A program made the translations under genes and the position numbers. The notes under the pieces were generated by a model. The model made no database searches and was not told the DNA's origin. It saw only the letters and a program-made list of their open reading frames with translations. This document shows, piece after piece, positions 46,157-54,767 of a stretch of 55,532 nucleotides of DNA (its first letter is position 1; each line of letters opens with the position of its first letter). The stretch covers positions 1-55,532 of the forward strand of contig SLCK01000090.1 in the NCBI GenBank assembly GCA_007125845.1, read 5' to 3'. Source of the stretch: Gemmatimonadota bacterium (GTDB lineage Bacteria; Gemmatimonadota; Gemmatimonadetes; Longimicrobiales; Gaopeijiaceae).

Positions 46157-49100
46157 TCAGAAGGTAAGCGACAGGCGCCCGGTGACCCGGCGACCCGGAG
46201 GAAGGGTCAGAAAGTCCGACCGCACCGTCGAGTGCCCCCCGGCAAAGTTGACCTCGGGGTCCAGTCCGGAGTACCGGGTGAAGAGGGCGAGGTTCTCTCC
46301 AACCACCGTAAAGCTGCCCCGGGACGCCCTGATCCCCTGCAGCCACCCCTCAGGGAGCTCGACACGAGCTGACACTGATCGCAGTCGAGCGAAGTCAGCG
46401 TCCTCCATCCAGGGCGCGAAGTGGATCTGGCTTGCCGCCGCCTGCTTGATCCTGGCCCGTTCGGTGGACTCGCCGTTTGCATCGGTCTCGAAGATCTGCG
46501 GACAGATCCCGCCGTAGCGGCCTCCACCGAGGAACCCGCATGCGAACTCCTCCGTGCTGTTGAACTGCCGGTGCCCCCTCGCGAATCGGAGATCGGCGTG
46601 CAGGGCGACCCGGCTGAAGAGGGTCACGGTGCTCGAGAGGGAGCCCTCGAGCTCGGGAGTGGGATGCCCCAGGAAGACCGGCTCCTCGGTGGACTGCACC
46701 TCCCCGTCTTCCCCGATGAAATAGTCCACGCTGAAGTATGCGCCGGGAGGATAGCCCTCCTGGTGCCGCTGTGCGACTCCGTCGATACCCATGAAGATCG
46801 GTTCATCCAGACGGGTGATCTTGCCCCGATTCGTTCCGGCATTCAGGCGCCAGTCCCAGCGGAGCTCGGGCCTGCTCACAGCGACTCCGTTCACGGCCAA
46901 CTCGAACCCGTCGTTCCGAACCTCGCCGATGTTCGTGTACATCCTGGAGGGATAGCCGGTCGACGGAGCGAGGAAGCGCGTAGTGATGGCATCCTCGGTC
47001 ACCTGCCTGTACCAGGTGACGTCCACGCCGAGACGGCCGCCAAACCCGTCCGCCTCGAAGCCCAGCTCGACCTCCCTGCCCCGCTCGGGCCGCAGATCGG
47101 GATTCCCGGGCTGGTCGAAAGACACCCCCGCCCGGTCGCCCTCCCGGAAGGTCGCGCGCTCGGCGCTCAGAAGTTGCAAGCTGGCAAATGCGGAAGGCTG
47201 TTGCCCGGACTCTCCCCAGGCGCCCCTGAGGCGAAAGGATTCGAGATGGAAGGACGGAAACCACTCTTCCTCACTGATCACGTAGGAGATCATGGCTCGG
47301 GGATAGGCCCGACGGCCGAGGTTCGCCCCGAAGGCCGAGCTCTCGTCGATCCGAACCGCCGGGGTAAGAAAGAGACGGTCGTGAATGCCGAGCTGCTGCT
47401 GCACGAAGACGCCCACGACCCGGGTCTCCTGAATGGATTCGGACCCCTCGGTACGCAGGGCGTTGGCCACGGACTTCGTGCCCGCGGGGAGTACCCGACC
47501 CACGGACCCCGTCGCCTCTCGCTTCTGCCCGAAGAGCTGAGCCCCCAAGGTCGTCGTCGAGCGCACGGACGGGGCCAGATCGAAGCCGGCGCTCAGCGTG
47601 CCGTCGAGCGTCAGGTTGCGGTGGACCGCGTCCTCCGTCTCCCGGAATCCGTCGGAGAGGTCTCCAAAGGGGCGTTCGGGATCGACCGGGAAGAAGCTCC
47701 GGGTCTGGGTCGAGAACTGGTCGTAGCCCACCGTGCCCGAGGCCTCCACCGCTCCGGTCGGCCGGTATCTCACCGTAGCGCTCCCCGTGAAGCGGTCGAG
47801 CTTCTGGCCGCGCTCGATCGTGGCCGCGTCCGCGAAGGTCTGCCCCCCCGAGAAGGGATTGTTCGGACAGCCCTCGACACCCAGCGGGACATTGAAGGTG
47901 CGGGACACCTCGTAGTCGAGAGGGCACGTTTCGACCTCGGGATCTCCGGTGACCGGATCGGTGCGCACCATCGGAAGGAGCCACGGGCTCCCCATCAGTG
48001 CCCCTCCCACGAAGCCGAAGCCGCTCAGGTCATTCTCAGGCAACGCAAAGCTGTGACTTCCGATTCCCGACGAGATGGCCACGTCCACCCGGTCGGTCGG
48101 ATGGACGTTCAGGTTGGCTCGTACGTTCCGCCTCGTCATCTCGTTGCTCGGTAGGCTGCCTTCCCGGTGCCCGAGCTCCGTGGAAACATAGTAGGTCACT
48201 CCGTCCACCCCACCCCGGAAGGAGATCCCGTAGCTCTGCTCGAGGCCGGTCCTCCAGGGATCGAGATCGGTGCCCTCCCCGGTGAAGAGATTCATCGTGT
48301 AGAGGGTGTCGGCAGCCTGGTCGCCGAAGAAGGCCCGGGGATGAAAGACGCGGTCGGGCCACTTCGTGTCGTCCCAGTTCGCACCCAGCTCGGAGCTGAA
48401 GGTCCACTCGCTCGTGCCGCTGCGACCCCTCTTCGTCGTGATCCGGAGCACTCCGGTGGCCGCCTCCGTGCCGTAGAGGGTGGCGGCGGAGGGCCCCCTG
48501 ACGATCTCGATCGTCTCGATGTCGTCGGGATTCAGGTCGTCCAGGCGGCTGATCGTCTGTCCTCCGACCTCCGGCCCCGAATCCAGGGCATTCGAGATGC
48601 GGGCGCCATCGACATAGATGAGCGGAGTGTTGCTCAGACTGATCGAGCCCTGTCCCCGAATGGTGAGGGTGGAGGCCGTTCCGATCGAGCCCGAGCTCCT
48701 CATGACCTGCACTCCCGGCGCCCGGCCCTGGAGGAGGGAAGAAAGGCTGGCGGGGGCGTCCACCAACAGCTCTCGCGAGGCGTGGATCGTAGTGGCGGCG
48801 TTCCCCAGCTCCCGACGTCGTTGTGCCCCGACGGCCGTCACCACCAAGGCGTCCAGAGCCACCGGGGAAGCGTCCAGCTCGACATCCACCGTATGAGTCG
48901 TCCCCGGTTCGATCTCGATGGTCCGAACCACGGGGGCGTATCCCAGCCGCTGGATTCTCAGCTCGGCCGGGCCCGCCGGGATTCCGTCGATCCGATATGC
49001 GCCCGCCGGATCGGTGATCGCCCCGAGGTCGGTCCCCACCACCGTGATCTGGGCCGCGGGAAGAGATTCGAGCTGGGCCGCCTCCACCACCGTACCGGCG

Positions 49101-49198
49101 ACGGATCCCGGCTGCTGCGCCCCCAGCTCTCCCGCCAGGAGCCATGCGGCAGCCGCCAGCATGACGACTCCACCGAGGCGTGCACTGCATCGCTTCAT
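46157..49198 (-). CDS. SusC/RagA-type TonB-linked outer-membrane protein
   Basis: A 1013-residue TonB-dependent transporter of SusC type. A signal peptide (MLAAAAWLLAGELGAQ) is followed by a carboxypeptidase-regulatory-like domain (about 30-115, GTVVEAAQLESLPAAQI and GAYRIDGIPAGPAEL), a plug (about 130-260) with SLLQGRAPGVQVM, TIRGQGSISLSNTPLIYVDG, IETIEIVRGPSAATLYG, and a long barrel. The last strand is RVTGRLSLTF, ending in F. With the SusD partner downstream it forms a glycan or peptide uptake pair. The ribosome binding site AAGGAG lies inside a hairpin. No dedicated hydrolase is beside it to reveal the substrate. Confidence 0.92.
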   Translation of the reverse strand: MKRCSARLGGVVMLAAAAWLLAGELGAQQPGSVAGTVVEAAQLESLPAAQITVVGTDLGAITDPAGAYRIDGIPAGPAELRIQRLGYAPVVRTIEIEPGTTHTVDVELDASPVALDALVVTAVGAQRRRELGNAATTIHASRELLVDAPASLSSLLQGRAPGVQVMRSSGSIGTASTLTIRGQGSISLSNTPLIYVDGARISNALDSGPEVGGQTISRLDDLNPDDIETIEIVRGPSAATLYGTEAATGVLRITTKRGRSGTSEWTFSSELGANWDDTKWPDRVFHPRAFFGDQAADTLYTMNLFTGEGTDLDPWRTGLEQSYGISFRGGVDGVTYYVSTELGHREGSLPSNEMTRRNVRANLNVHPTDRVDVAISSGIGSHSFALPENDLSGFGFVGGALMGSPWLLPMVRTDPVTGDPEVETCPLDYEVSRTFNVPLGVEGCPNNPFSGGQTFADAATIERGQKLDRFTGSATVRYRPTGAVEASGTVGYDQFSTQTRSFFPVDPERPFGDLSDGFRETEDAVHRNLTLDGTLSAGFDLAPSVRSTTTLGAQLFGQKREATGSVGRVLPAGTKSVANALRTEGSESIQETRVVGVFVQQQLGIHDRLFLTPAVRIDESSAFGANLGRRAYPRAMISYVISEEEWFPSFHLESFRLRGAWGESGQQPSAFASLQLLSAERATFREGDRAGVSFDQPGNPDLRPERGREVELGFEADGFGGRLGVDVTWYRQVTEDAITTRFLAPSTGYPSRMYTNIGEVRNDGFELAVNGVAVSRPELRWDWRLNAGTNRGKITRLDEPIFMGIDGVAQRHQEGYPPGAYFSVDYFIGEDGEVQSTEEPVFLGHPTPELEGSLSSTVTLFSRVALHADLRFARGHRQFNSTEEFACGFLGGGRYGGICPQIFETDANGESTERARIKQAAASQIHFAPWMEDADFARLRSVSARVELPEGWLQGIRASRGSFTVVGENLALFTRYSGLDPEVNFAGGHSTVRSDFLTLPPGRRVTGRLSLTF

Positions 49199-49202
49199 CC
49201 GG

Positions 49203-49256
49203 CCACTCCTTTTCAGTCAGAGACACGCCCACTACGTCTGAAAAAGACAGGAGTGG
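49203..49256 (-). promoter_or_regulatory. Hairpin sequestering the susC ribosome binding site
   Basis: On the minus strand, CCACTCC (49256-49250) pairs with GGAGTGG (49209-49203) and TTTTCAG (49244-49238) with CTGAAAA (49216-49210), giving 14 perfect pairs interrupted by a 5-base bulge, with a 21-base loop. The right arm is exactly the Shine-Dalgarno of susC (AAAAGGAG, 8 bases before the ATG at 49198). A closed hairpin would block ribosome loading, so susC-susD translation may be switched by RNA, protein or temperature. Confidence 0.65.
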
Positions 49257-49624
49257 ACGTGGAAAGCAAATGGGACGTCAACCGGTCACGCGCAACTTTT
49301 GCTCAATGGAAAGACAATTCGCCGGAGGTCCCAGGGCGAAACCCGGGCGCCCCGGCCAGATGTCACTGCGGCTCGCCGGTGACCGGCGGGCCATGCCGGA
49401 GTCTTGACGCGAGCACTCCGCCGGGCCACCGTCCTTCGGACGACCTGCCTCAGGGTGAACCCTCCCTGTCCCGGTGTGCGCTCGCTGTCCTGAGCCGCTG
49501 TGACCTGGTCGGCGTCGCCAGCATGCACCGGGACCCGCGGGGTCCGAAGTGGGGTATGTGGCTCGGAGGTCCCGCGTCGGCGGCGTACGCCACCGCCTCC
49601 CGCGCCGGGTAGAGAAGTCGAACG
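49257..49624. other. Intergenic region between susC and PBP1A genes
   Basis: No believable gene is visible in these 368 bases. They hold a perfect odd palindrome at 49374-49388 (CGCCGGT-G-ACCGGCG) and a six-base stem at 49531-49545 (GGACCC-GCG-GGGTCC). A TTGACG at 49403-49408 has no matching -10 box, so the PBP1A promoter is unresolved. The susC promoter should also lie here on the minus strand; TTGACG at about 49284-49279 is a weak candidate. Confidence 0.45.
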
Positions 49625-51835
49625 ATGAATCGAGCAGACTCCGGGGCAATCTCCGTGAACCAACGATCTGAAGAGCATTTCCCCAGGGTGCGGAAGGCCC
49701 TCGGCCGACCGTGGCTCTGGGTCCCACTCGTCTTCGTGGTCACCGCCGGCCTCGGCTTCGGCCTCGGCGCCTGGCGGAACCTGTGCGTGGACTGCCCCTC
49801 GATTGCACAGATTCACACCTGGGAGCCGCAGCAGACGTCCAAGGTGTTCAGCCACGATGGCCAGCTCCTGGGAGAGCTTGGAATCGAGCGCCGAACCCCG
49901 GTCGCGATCGAGGATCTCCCCGACCACGTACCGCAGGCCTTCGTGGCGATCGAGGATCGTCGGTTCTACCGCCATGACGGCGTCGACGTCCGTGGGGTAA
50001 CGCGTGCGGCCATCGGAGCCGCCATTTCGCGCTCCTTCAGAGGCGGAGGAGGGAGCACGATCACCCAGCAGCTCGCCCGCAACATGTTCGAGTCGATCGG
50101 ATTCGAGAAGCGGGTCGAGAGGAAGCTGAAGGAACTCCAGGTGGCATTGGAGCTCGAGCGGGCCTACTCGAAAGATCAGATACTCGAAGCCTACATGAAT
50201 CAGATCAACCTCGGACCGGGTTGGTGGGGAATTCAGACGGCGTCGAGGAACTACTTCGGGAAGGACGCGATCGAGATGAACCCCGCTGAAGCCGCGCTGC
50301 TCGCCGCGGTCGCGAACCGGCCCGGGTTCTACTCGCCGTTCCAGAATCCCGAGAACGCGCTCCAGCGTCGAAATCTCGTCTTGAGTCGGATGGCTCGCGA
50401 AGGCTTCCTCAGTCGGAATGACGCGGAAGAATGGCAAGCCTACCCCCTTCCGACGAGCCGGGCCCAGGCTTCCGAGGGCCTGGCCCCATACTTCGTGGAA
50501 TGGGTCCGTCAGCTCGTGAGCGCCCGCTTCGGGAATCAGGTCTATACCGGCGGACTCCAGGTCTACACCACGCTCGACGTCGACATGCAGCGTTCGGCAG
50601 AAGGCGCCATGGAGCGTGGGTTCGAGCGAGTCGAAGGGAGACCGGGCTTCGTGCACCCTCGCTACGAGGAGTTCCAGGAGGACCGAAATCCCTTCGAGGG
50701 CGTCAACAGCCCCTACCTGCAGGGCGCCTTCATCGCCCTGGATCCCTTCTCCGGCCACGTGAAGGCCCTGGTGGGAGGACGGGACTTCCAGCACTCGCGA
50801 TTCAATCGCGTGCTGCAGGCGAGGCGCCAGCCCGGCTCGGCCTTCAAGACCTTCGTCTACGCGGCAGGACTTGCGAGCGGGATCCCGGCCTCCCACATCC
50901 TGGCCGACGCGCCCGTGATCCGGGAGCAGGTCAGCGGACAGGAATGGCGGCCCCGCAACTACTCAGGTGAATTCGAAGGTGACATGACCCTGCGGGAGGC
51001 CTACCGACGCTCGGTGAACACGGTGGCCATCAAGCTCGCCGACGAGGAGGTTGGAATCGAAACGGTGGCCCAGATCGCGCGTCGCATGGGGATCCGGACC
51101 GACATTCCGCGAGTGCCTTCCATGGCCATAGGCTCGGCGGACGTGCTCCCGATCGAGATGGCGGAAGCCTACTCGACCTTCGCCGCGATGGGAACCAAGG
51201 TGGCCCCCCTCCCGATTCTACGGGTCGAGAACGCCGACGGAGAGGTTCTCTGGGAACCGGAACCGGAGCGCACCCAGGTGATGGATCCACAGACCGCTCG
51301 GCTCATGGTCCACATGATGGAGGATGTGGTGGAAAGGGGCACGGCCTGGAATGCGGTGCGGAACGTGGGCCGGCTTCCTGCCGACATCCCCGCGGCCGGA
51401 AAGACAGGTACCACCAATGACGCTACGGACGTCTGGTTCGTGGGCTTTACGCCGACGCTCCAGGCAGCGGTCTGGTTCGGCATGGATCGTCCGCAGCGGA
51501 TCTACACCGGAGCCACGGGGGGTGGAGATGCCGCGCCCGTGTGGGCTGAGTTCATGCGGGACGTCTACGTGGGCCAGGAGACCGAGGACAACGGGCTGGA
51601 CAACGGGTTCGAGCAGGACGCGACGTTACGAGAGAACGCGATTCTACCGACTCCTGAGCGGTGGCCGCTCGACGGTCTGATCTCCCGCGAGGTGGATGAC
51701 CGCACGGGGCTGCTGGCCTCGGAGTGGTGCCCGCAGTCGAGGCGATATGTGGAATACTATCTCCCCGGAACGGAACCCACGGCGCCCTGCGACGACTCCT
51801 CCGGAGGCGCGACCACCCCCCGCTGGCCGTGGTGA
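49625..51835 (+). CDS. mrcA: Class A penicillin-binding protein 1A
   Basis: A bifunctional peptidoglycan glycosyltransferase/transpeptidase of 736 residues. After a short cytoplasmic tail and one membrane helix (about 30-50), the GT51 domain has the catalytic glutamate in VAIEDRRFYRHDGVD (E110), GGGGSTITQQLARNM and KLKELQVALELERAYSKDQILEAYMN. The transpeptidase domain has S405-x-x-K408 in RQPGSAFKTF, an S-V-N motif in YRRSVNTVAI and K-T-G in AGKTGTTND. It polymerises and cross-links the wall from the inner membrane. The short DUF3343 gene follows 6 bases after the stop. Confidence 0.95.
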   Translation: MNRADSGAISVNQRSEEHFPRVRKALGRPWLWVPLVFVVTAGLGFGLGAWRNLCVDCPSIAQIHTWEPQQTSKVFSHDGQLLGELGIERRTPVAIEDLPDHVPQAFVAIEDRRFYRHDGVDVRGVTRAAIGAAISRSFRGGGGSTITQQLARNMFESIGFEKRVERKLKELQVALELERAYSKDQILEAYMNQINLGPGWWGIQTASRNYFGKDAIEMNPAEAALLAAVANRPGFYSPFQNPENALQRRNLVLSRMAREGFLSRNDAEEWQAYPLPTSRAQASEGLAPYFVEWVRQLVSARFGNQVYTGGLQVYTTLDVDMQRSAEGAMERGFERVEGRPGFVHPRYEEFQEDRNPFEGVNSPYLQGAFIALDPFSGHVKALVGGRDFQHSRFNRVLQARRQPGSAFKTFVYAAGLASGIPASHILADAPVIREQVSGQEWRPRNYSGEFEGDMTLREAYRRSVNTVAIKLADEEVGIETVAQIARRMGIRTDIPRVPSMAIGSADVLPIEMAEAYSTFAAMGTKVAPLPILRVENADGEVLWEPEPERTQVMDPQTARLMVHMMEDVVERGTAWNAVRNVGRLPADIPAAGKTGTTNDATDVWFVGFTPTLQAAVWFGMDRPQRIYTGATGGGDAAPVWAEFMRDVYVGQETEDNGLDNGFEQDATLRENAILPTPERWPLDGLISREVDDRTGLLASEWCPQSRRYVEYYLPGTEPTAPCDDSSGGATTPRWPW

Positions 51836-51841
51836 CCGAGG

Positions 51842-52081
51842 ATGGCCGGTAACGGCAGCAGTCCCTCGCGAATCACCTACACCTTTTCCTCGTCGCATCA
51901 CGCACTGTGGGCGGAGGACCTCGCCCGCGAGGCGGAGATCCCGATCGAGGTGGGCTCGCCCCCGTCGGGGAGCTCGGATGTGTGTGGAATCGCGATCCGA
52001 ATCGATTCAGATCGCGCCGACGACCTGGAGCTGCGGCTGAACGAGGCCGAGATAGCGTTCACGCGTTGGGACGGAGTCTGA
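51842..52081 (+). CDS. DUF3343-like putative Se/S carrier protein
   Basis: A 79-residue protein with the DUF3343 pattern: ITYTFSSSHHALWAEDLAREAEIPIEVG followed by a cysteine in SSDVCGIAIRID (Cys48), where the family has S-S-x-C-G-x-x-x-x-x. Some members are annotated as putative selenium/sulfur carrier-like proteins, a label based on limited evidence. It starts 6 bases after the PBP1A stop and is probably cotranscribed. No selenium-pathway gene is in the window. Confidence 0.72.
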   Translation: MAGNGSSPSRITYTFSSSHHALWAEDLAREAEIPIEVGSPPSGSSDVCGIAIRIDSDRADDLELRLNEAEIAFTRWDGV

Positions 52082-52102
52082 CGGGTGTGAGGTCCGAAAC
52101 GA

Positions 52103-52133
52103 CGTATGACGAGGGCTTGACCCTCGCCATACG
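52103..52133. terminator. Hairpin between convergent genes
   Basis: CGTATGACGAGGG at 52103-52115 and CCCTCGCCATACG at 52121-52133 are complementary at 12 of 13 positions with a 5-base loop (CTTGA). It sits between the DUF3343 (plus) and YtxH (minus) genes, which converge here. There is no T-run on either side, so it may be a Rho-independent-like or RNA-stability hairpin serving both strands. Confidence 0.5.
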
Positions 52134-52166
52134 AAGAATGTCAGGCGTCGCTTCTGTCCTCCGACG

Positions 52167-52409
52167 TCAGGTAACCCGCCTCTTGGCTCCGTCCAGCGCT
52201 TCCTCCACTCGCTCCCGCACCTCGTCTGCGATGTCGTCCCAGCGATCCGTTGCCGAATGCCTCAGATCGCCCGCCGCACGCTGGATGCGCCGACGGGTTC
52301 GCTTGCCCGAGGACGGCGCCATGACCAGGGCGATCCCGGCTCCGAGCACAGCTCCGAAAACCAGGCCGGTCACGAAGTTGAATAGTCGAGCGTCGTCATC
52401 GTAGTCCAT
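52167..52409 (-). CDS. YtxH-domain small membrane protein
   Basis: An 80-residue protein from ATG 52409, with GGAGG 10 bases upstream. It has one N-terminal membrane helix (NFVTGLVFGAVLGAGIALVMAPSSG) followed by a basic, alanine-rich helical tail (KRTRRRIQRAAGDLRHSATDRW and VEEALDGAKRRV). The A-P-x-S-G-x-x-x-R-x-x-I junction is the YtxH signature. Members are stress-associated in firmicutes; function here is unknown. It converges with DUF3343 and is divergent from the V4R gene. Confidence 0.8.
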   Translation of the reverse strand: MDYDDDARLFNFVTGLVFGAVLGAGIALVMAPSSGKRTRRRIQRAAGDLRHSATDRWDDIADEVRERVEEALDGAKRRVT

Positions 52410-52714
52410 CGGTGCATATCCTCCGGCAATCAGGGTCCAGTAGCATTGGTCCATGTGATCCCACTTCACTATCAACCCCCTCCAGTAGCGGAAGATCCGA
52501 ATGCCGGAAGGACCCCGGTGATGGCCGCCGACGCGCCCCGAGGAGGGGAAGGGCGCGAGTGGGTACGGGGTCTGGTGAAGGATCACACGTTCCCTATATT
52601 CTTAGGGTGTACCCCACTTCAGATTCCATCGCCTCGGTCGCGAGGGCGCCAGACATTCCACTTGTCCGGGGCTTACCGGTGATCCGGCGCCACCCTGCGG
52701 GGGAGTGAAGATCC
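52410..52714. other. Divergent intergenic region YtxH / V4R gene
   Basis: No gene is supported in this 305-base stretch. A possible plus-strand -10 (TATATT, 52595-52600) precedes a small dyad (GGGT..ACCC, 52605-52614) near the expected start point, but no -35 box accompanies it. The minus-strand promoter of the YtxH gene was not found. Confidence 0.4.
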
Positions 52715-53272
52715 ATGCATTCCGAACCACCCTCCCCCACCGAAGCAGCCACTACCGGCGCGGCGGTTCCGGCTTCCACACTGATCCACCTCCACAGAGC
52801 CCTCAGGAAGGAGGTCGGAGCCCTGGCGGCCATCCACGCGCTCCACGATGCGGGCTACGCGACGGGAGATCACTTCTTCCGCGAGCTGGAGCAGTGGTGG
52901 GGGGAGGCGCCCGAAGGACTGCAGCAAGACCGCTTCTGGAAGGTGCTCGGCGAATACTTCGCGTCGAAGGGATGGGGCGACCTCAGCCACGAATCCATCC
53001 ACCCGGGAGTGGGAATGTTGCGAGCGCGGGCCTGGGGAGAGAGCGATCCCGCGGCCTCCGAAGCTCAGCCCAACTGCGCCTTCAGCTCAGGCCTTCTGAC
53101 TCACATCCTTGGACGCGTGGCCGGGGGGGCCGTGGCGGTTCTGGAGACCGCCTGCCGCAGCCGGGGGGACGATGAATGCCGCTTCCTCTTCGGCTCCGAG
53201 CCGGCGATTCACGAGATCTACGGACTCCTCCTCGCGGACGAGTCCCTCGAAGCCGCGCTGGAGCGCCTCTGA
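52715..53272 (+). CDS. V4R (4-vinyl reductase)-domain protein
   Basis: A 185-residue protein with a V4R-type domain in its second half. The motif CAFSSGLLTHILGRVAGGAVAVLETACRSRGDDECRFLF carries three conserved-looking cysteines (C121, C147, C155) that V4R proteins often use for metal or ligand binding. The N-terminal 100 residues are helical (RALRKEVGALAAIHALHDAGYATGDHFF), also typical. V4R proteins act in tetrapyrrole or aromatic sensing and as adaptor-like domains in other bacteria; the ligand here is unknown. It is 37 bases upstream of ruvX. Confidence 0.75.
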   Translation: MHSEPPSPTEAATTGAAVPASTLIHLHRALRKEVGALAAIHALHDAGYATGDHFFRELEQWWGEAPEGLQQDRFWKVLGEYFASKGWGDLSHESIHPGVGMLRARAWGESDPAASEAQPNCAFSSGLLTHILGRVAGGAVAVLETACRSRGDDECRFLFGSEPAIHEIYGLLLADESLEAALERL

Positions 53273-53309
53273 TGGTGATGCCGCCGGGCACCTGCCCGAA
53301 AGGACTTTC

Positions 53310-53738
53310 GTGAGGGCCCTCGGAATCGACTTCGGCGAAGTCCGCGTCGGACTCGCCGTATCCGACGAGTCCGGAACTCTGGCCTCTCCGATCGAAACGC
53401 TGCGGCGGCGACGGGGAAAGCGTCCCCCCCTCAAGTCCATCGAGGGGATCGCTCGTGCCCACGGGGTCGAGGCCATCGTCTGCGGGCTTCCCCTGGAGCT
53501 TTCCGGCGACGAATCCGACTGGAGCCGGGAAGTCAGGGAAGTGGCCGCCAAGCTCGGCGAGCGCCTCGACCTTCCCGTGCACATGGTGGATGAGCGAATG
53601 ACATCAGTTCGAGCCGAACGGCAGGTGAGGAGCTCGGGCCTTCCGAAGGGCAAGCGGGAAGAGAAGGAAAGAGTGGATGCCGGGGCCGCGGCCCTCATCC
53701 TCCAGAGTTGGCTCGACCGGAGGACCCGCTCCCCATGA
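53310..53738 (+). CDS. ruvX: Putative Holliday junction resolvase RuvX/YqgF
   Basis: A 142-residue RNase H-like nuclease. It has the family residues GIDFGEVRVGLAVSD (first acidic residue in the DFG), VCGLPLELSGDE, VDERMTSVRAERQ with the second acidic site, and DAGAAALILQSWL with the third. GTG 53310 is used because AAGGA lies 5 bases upstream; the longer frame overlaps the V4R gene. It acts in 16S rRNA maturation or junction resolution. Its stop overlaps mltG by 4 bases. Confidence 0.93.
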   Translation: MRALGIDFGEVRVGLAVSDESGTLASPIETLRRRRGKRPPLKSIEGIARAHGVEAIVCGLPLELSGDESDWSREVREVAAKLGERLDLPVHMVDERMTSVRAERQVRSSGLPKGKREEKERVDAGAAALILQSWLDRRTRSP

Positions 53739-54763
53739 TGGCGAGACTCGCGATTCCAGGAGGCACCTCCATCCTGGGCGTGGCCGGAGCGATCCTGCTG
53801 GCGGCCGGTTGTAGCGGAACGGATCCGCAAGCCGAACCCGTCGAGTTCACCGTCCCGCCGGGGGCTTCGTTCAGCCAGGTTGCCGATACCCTGGTGGCCC
53901 ATGACCTCGTGCGCTACCCCTTCGCGTTCCGGGCGCTCGCCCGGGTCCGGGGGGACGATCGAGGGATTCGGTCGGGCCGCTATCGCGTGCCAGCGGATGT
54001 CGGCTGGTTCCAGCTCCTCGACCAACTCGTCGCGGGGAGGGTGGTGACCGTGCCCCTGACCATTCCGGAAGGGTTCACGCTCCGCCAGATCGCGCCGCGG
54101 GTGGCCCAGGTGACCGAGCTCGAGGTCGAGGACGTCCGCCGCCGGATCGAGGACGAAAAGGCAGGGGAGGAATGGCAGGTACCCGGCCCCGGCCTCGAGG
54201 GATACCTCTTCCCGGACACATACCATTTCGCTCCGGGTGTCTCGCTCGACACGGTGCTCCAGGTGATGACCGATCGCTACCGGAGCTTCTGGACGGAGGA
54301 GACCCGGGCGGAAGCCGAAGCGCTCGGCCTGACCGAGCAGGAAGCCACGACCCTGGCCGCCATCGTCCAAGCGGAGGCCCGTCACGAGGAAGAGATGAGG
54401 GTCATCTCCGGCGTCTTCCACAACCGATTGCGGATTGGATACCTCCTCCAGGCGGATCCCACGATCCAGTACGCGCTGGAGGAACGTCGAAGCCGGCTCC
54501 TCTATGCGGACATCGAGGCCGTGGAGGATCACCCGTACAACACCTACACCCAACCGGGGCTTCCTCCCGGCCCCATTGGAGCGCCGGGCCGGGCCGCCCT
54601 GGAGGCCACCCTCGATCCCGCGGAAGTGGAGTACCTCTACTTCGTGGCCCGTCCCGATGGCTCCCACATCTTCTCTCGCACTCTTGCCGAGCACAACCGG
54701 GCCCGGGTCAACGCCCGCCGTGAGTGGGACGAGATCGAGAGGCGCAGGCAATCCGGGAACTGA
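53735..54763 (+). CDS. mltG: Endolytic murein transglycosylase MltG
   Basis: A 342-residue MltG (YceG-like). ATG 53735 overlaps the ruvX stop. The catalytic glutamate is in AAIVQAEARHEEEMRVISGVFHNRLRIG (E214); further family segments are LEGYLFPDTYHF, LLQADPTIQYAL and YNTYTQPGLPPGPIGAPGRAAL. The N terminus differs from the usual single membrane helix because it carries a good lipobox (L-A-A-G-C, Cys26). It cuts nascent glycan strands to terminate polymerisation. ruvX-mltG adjacency is common in bacteria. Confidence 0.93.
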   Translation: MMARLAIPGGTSILGVAGAILLAAGCSGTDPQAEPVEFTVPPGASFSQVADTLVAHDLVRYPFAFRALARVRGDDRGIRSGRYRVPADVGWFQLLDQLVAGRVVTVPLTIPEGFTLRQIAPRVAQVTELEVEDVRRRIEDEKAGEEWQVPGPGLEGYLFPDTYHFAPGVSLDTVLQVMTDRYRSFWTEETRAEAEALGLTEQEATTLAAIVQAEARHEEEMRVISGVFHNRLRIGYLLQADPTIQYALEERRSRLLYADIEAVEDHPYNTYTQPGLPPGPIGAPGRAALEATLDPAEVEYLYFVARPDGSHIFSRTLAEHNRARVNARREWDEIERRRQSGN

Positions 54764-54767
54764 GGGC

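Noticed and set aside
49278..49727. 149-codon minus-strand ORF between susC and PBP1A
   Set aside because: It overlaps the true start of PBP1A and reads as low-complexity R/P/G sequence without a ribosome binding site or family.
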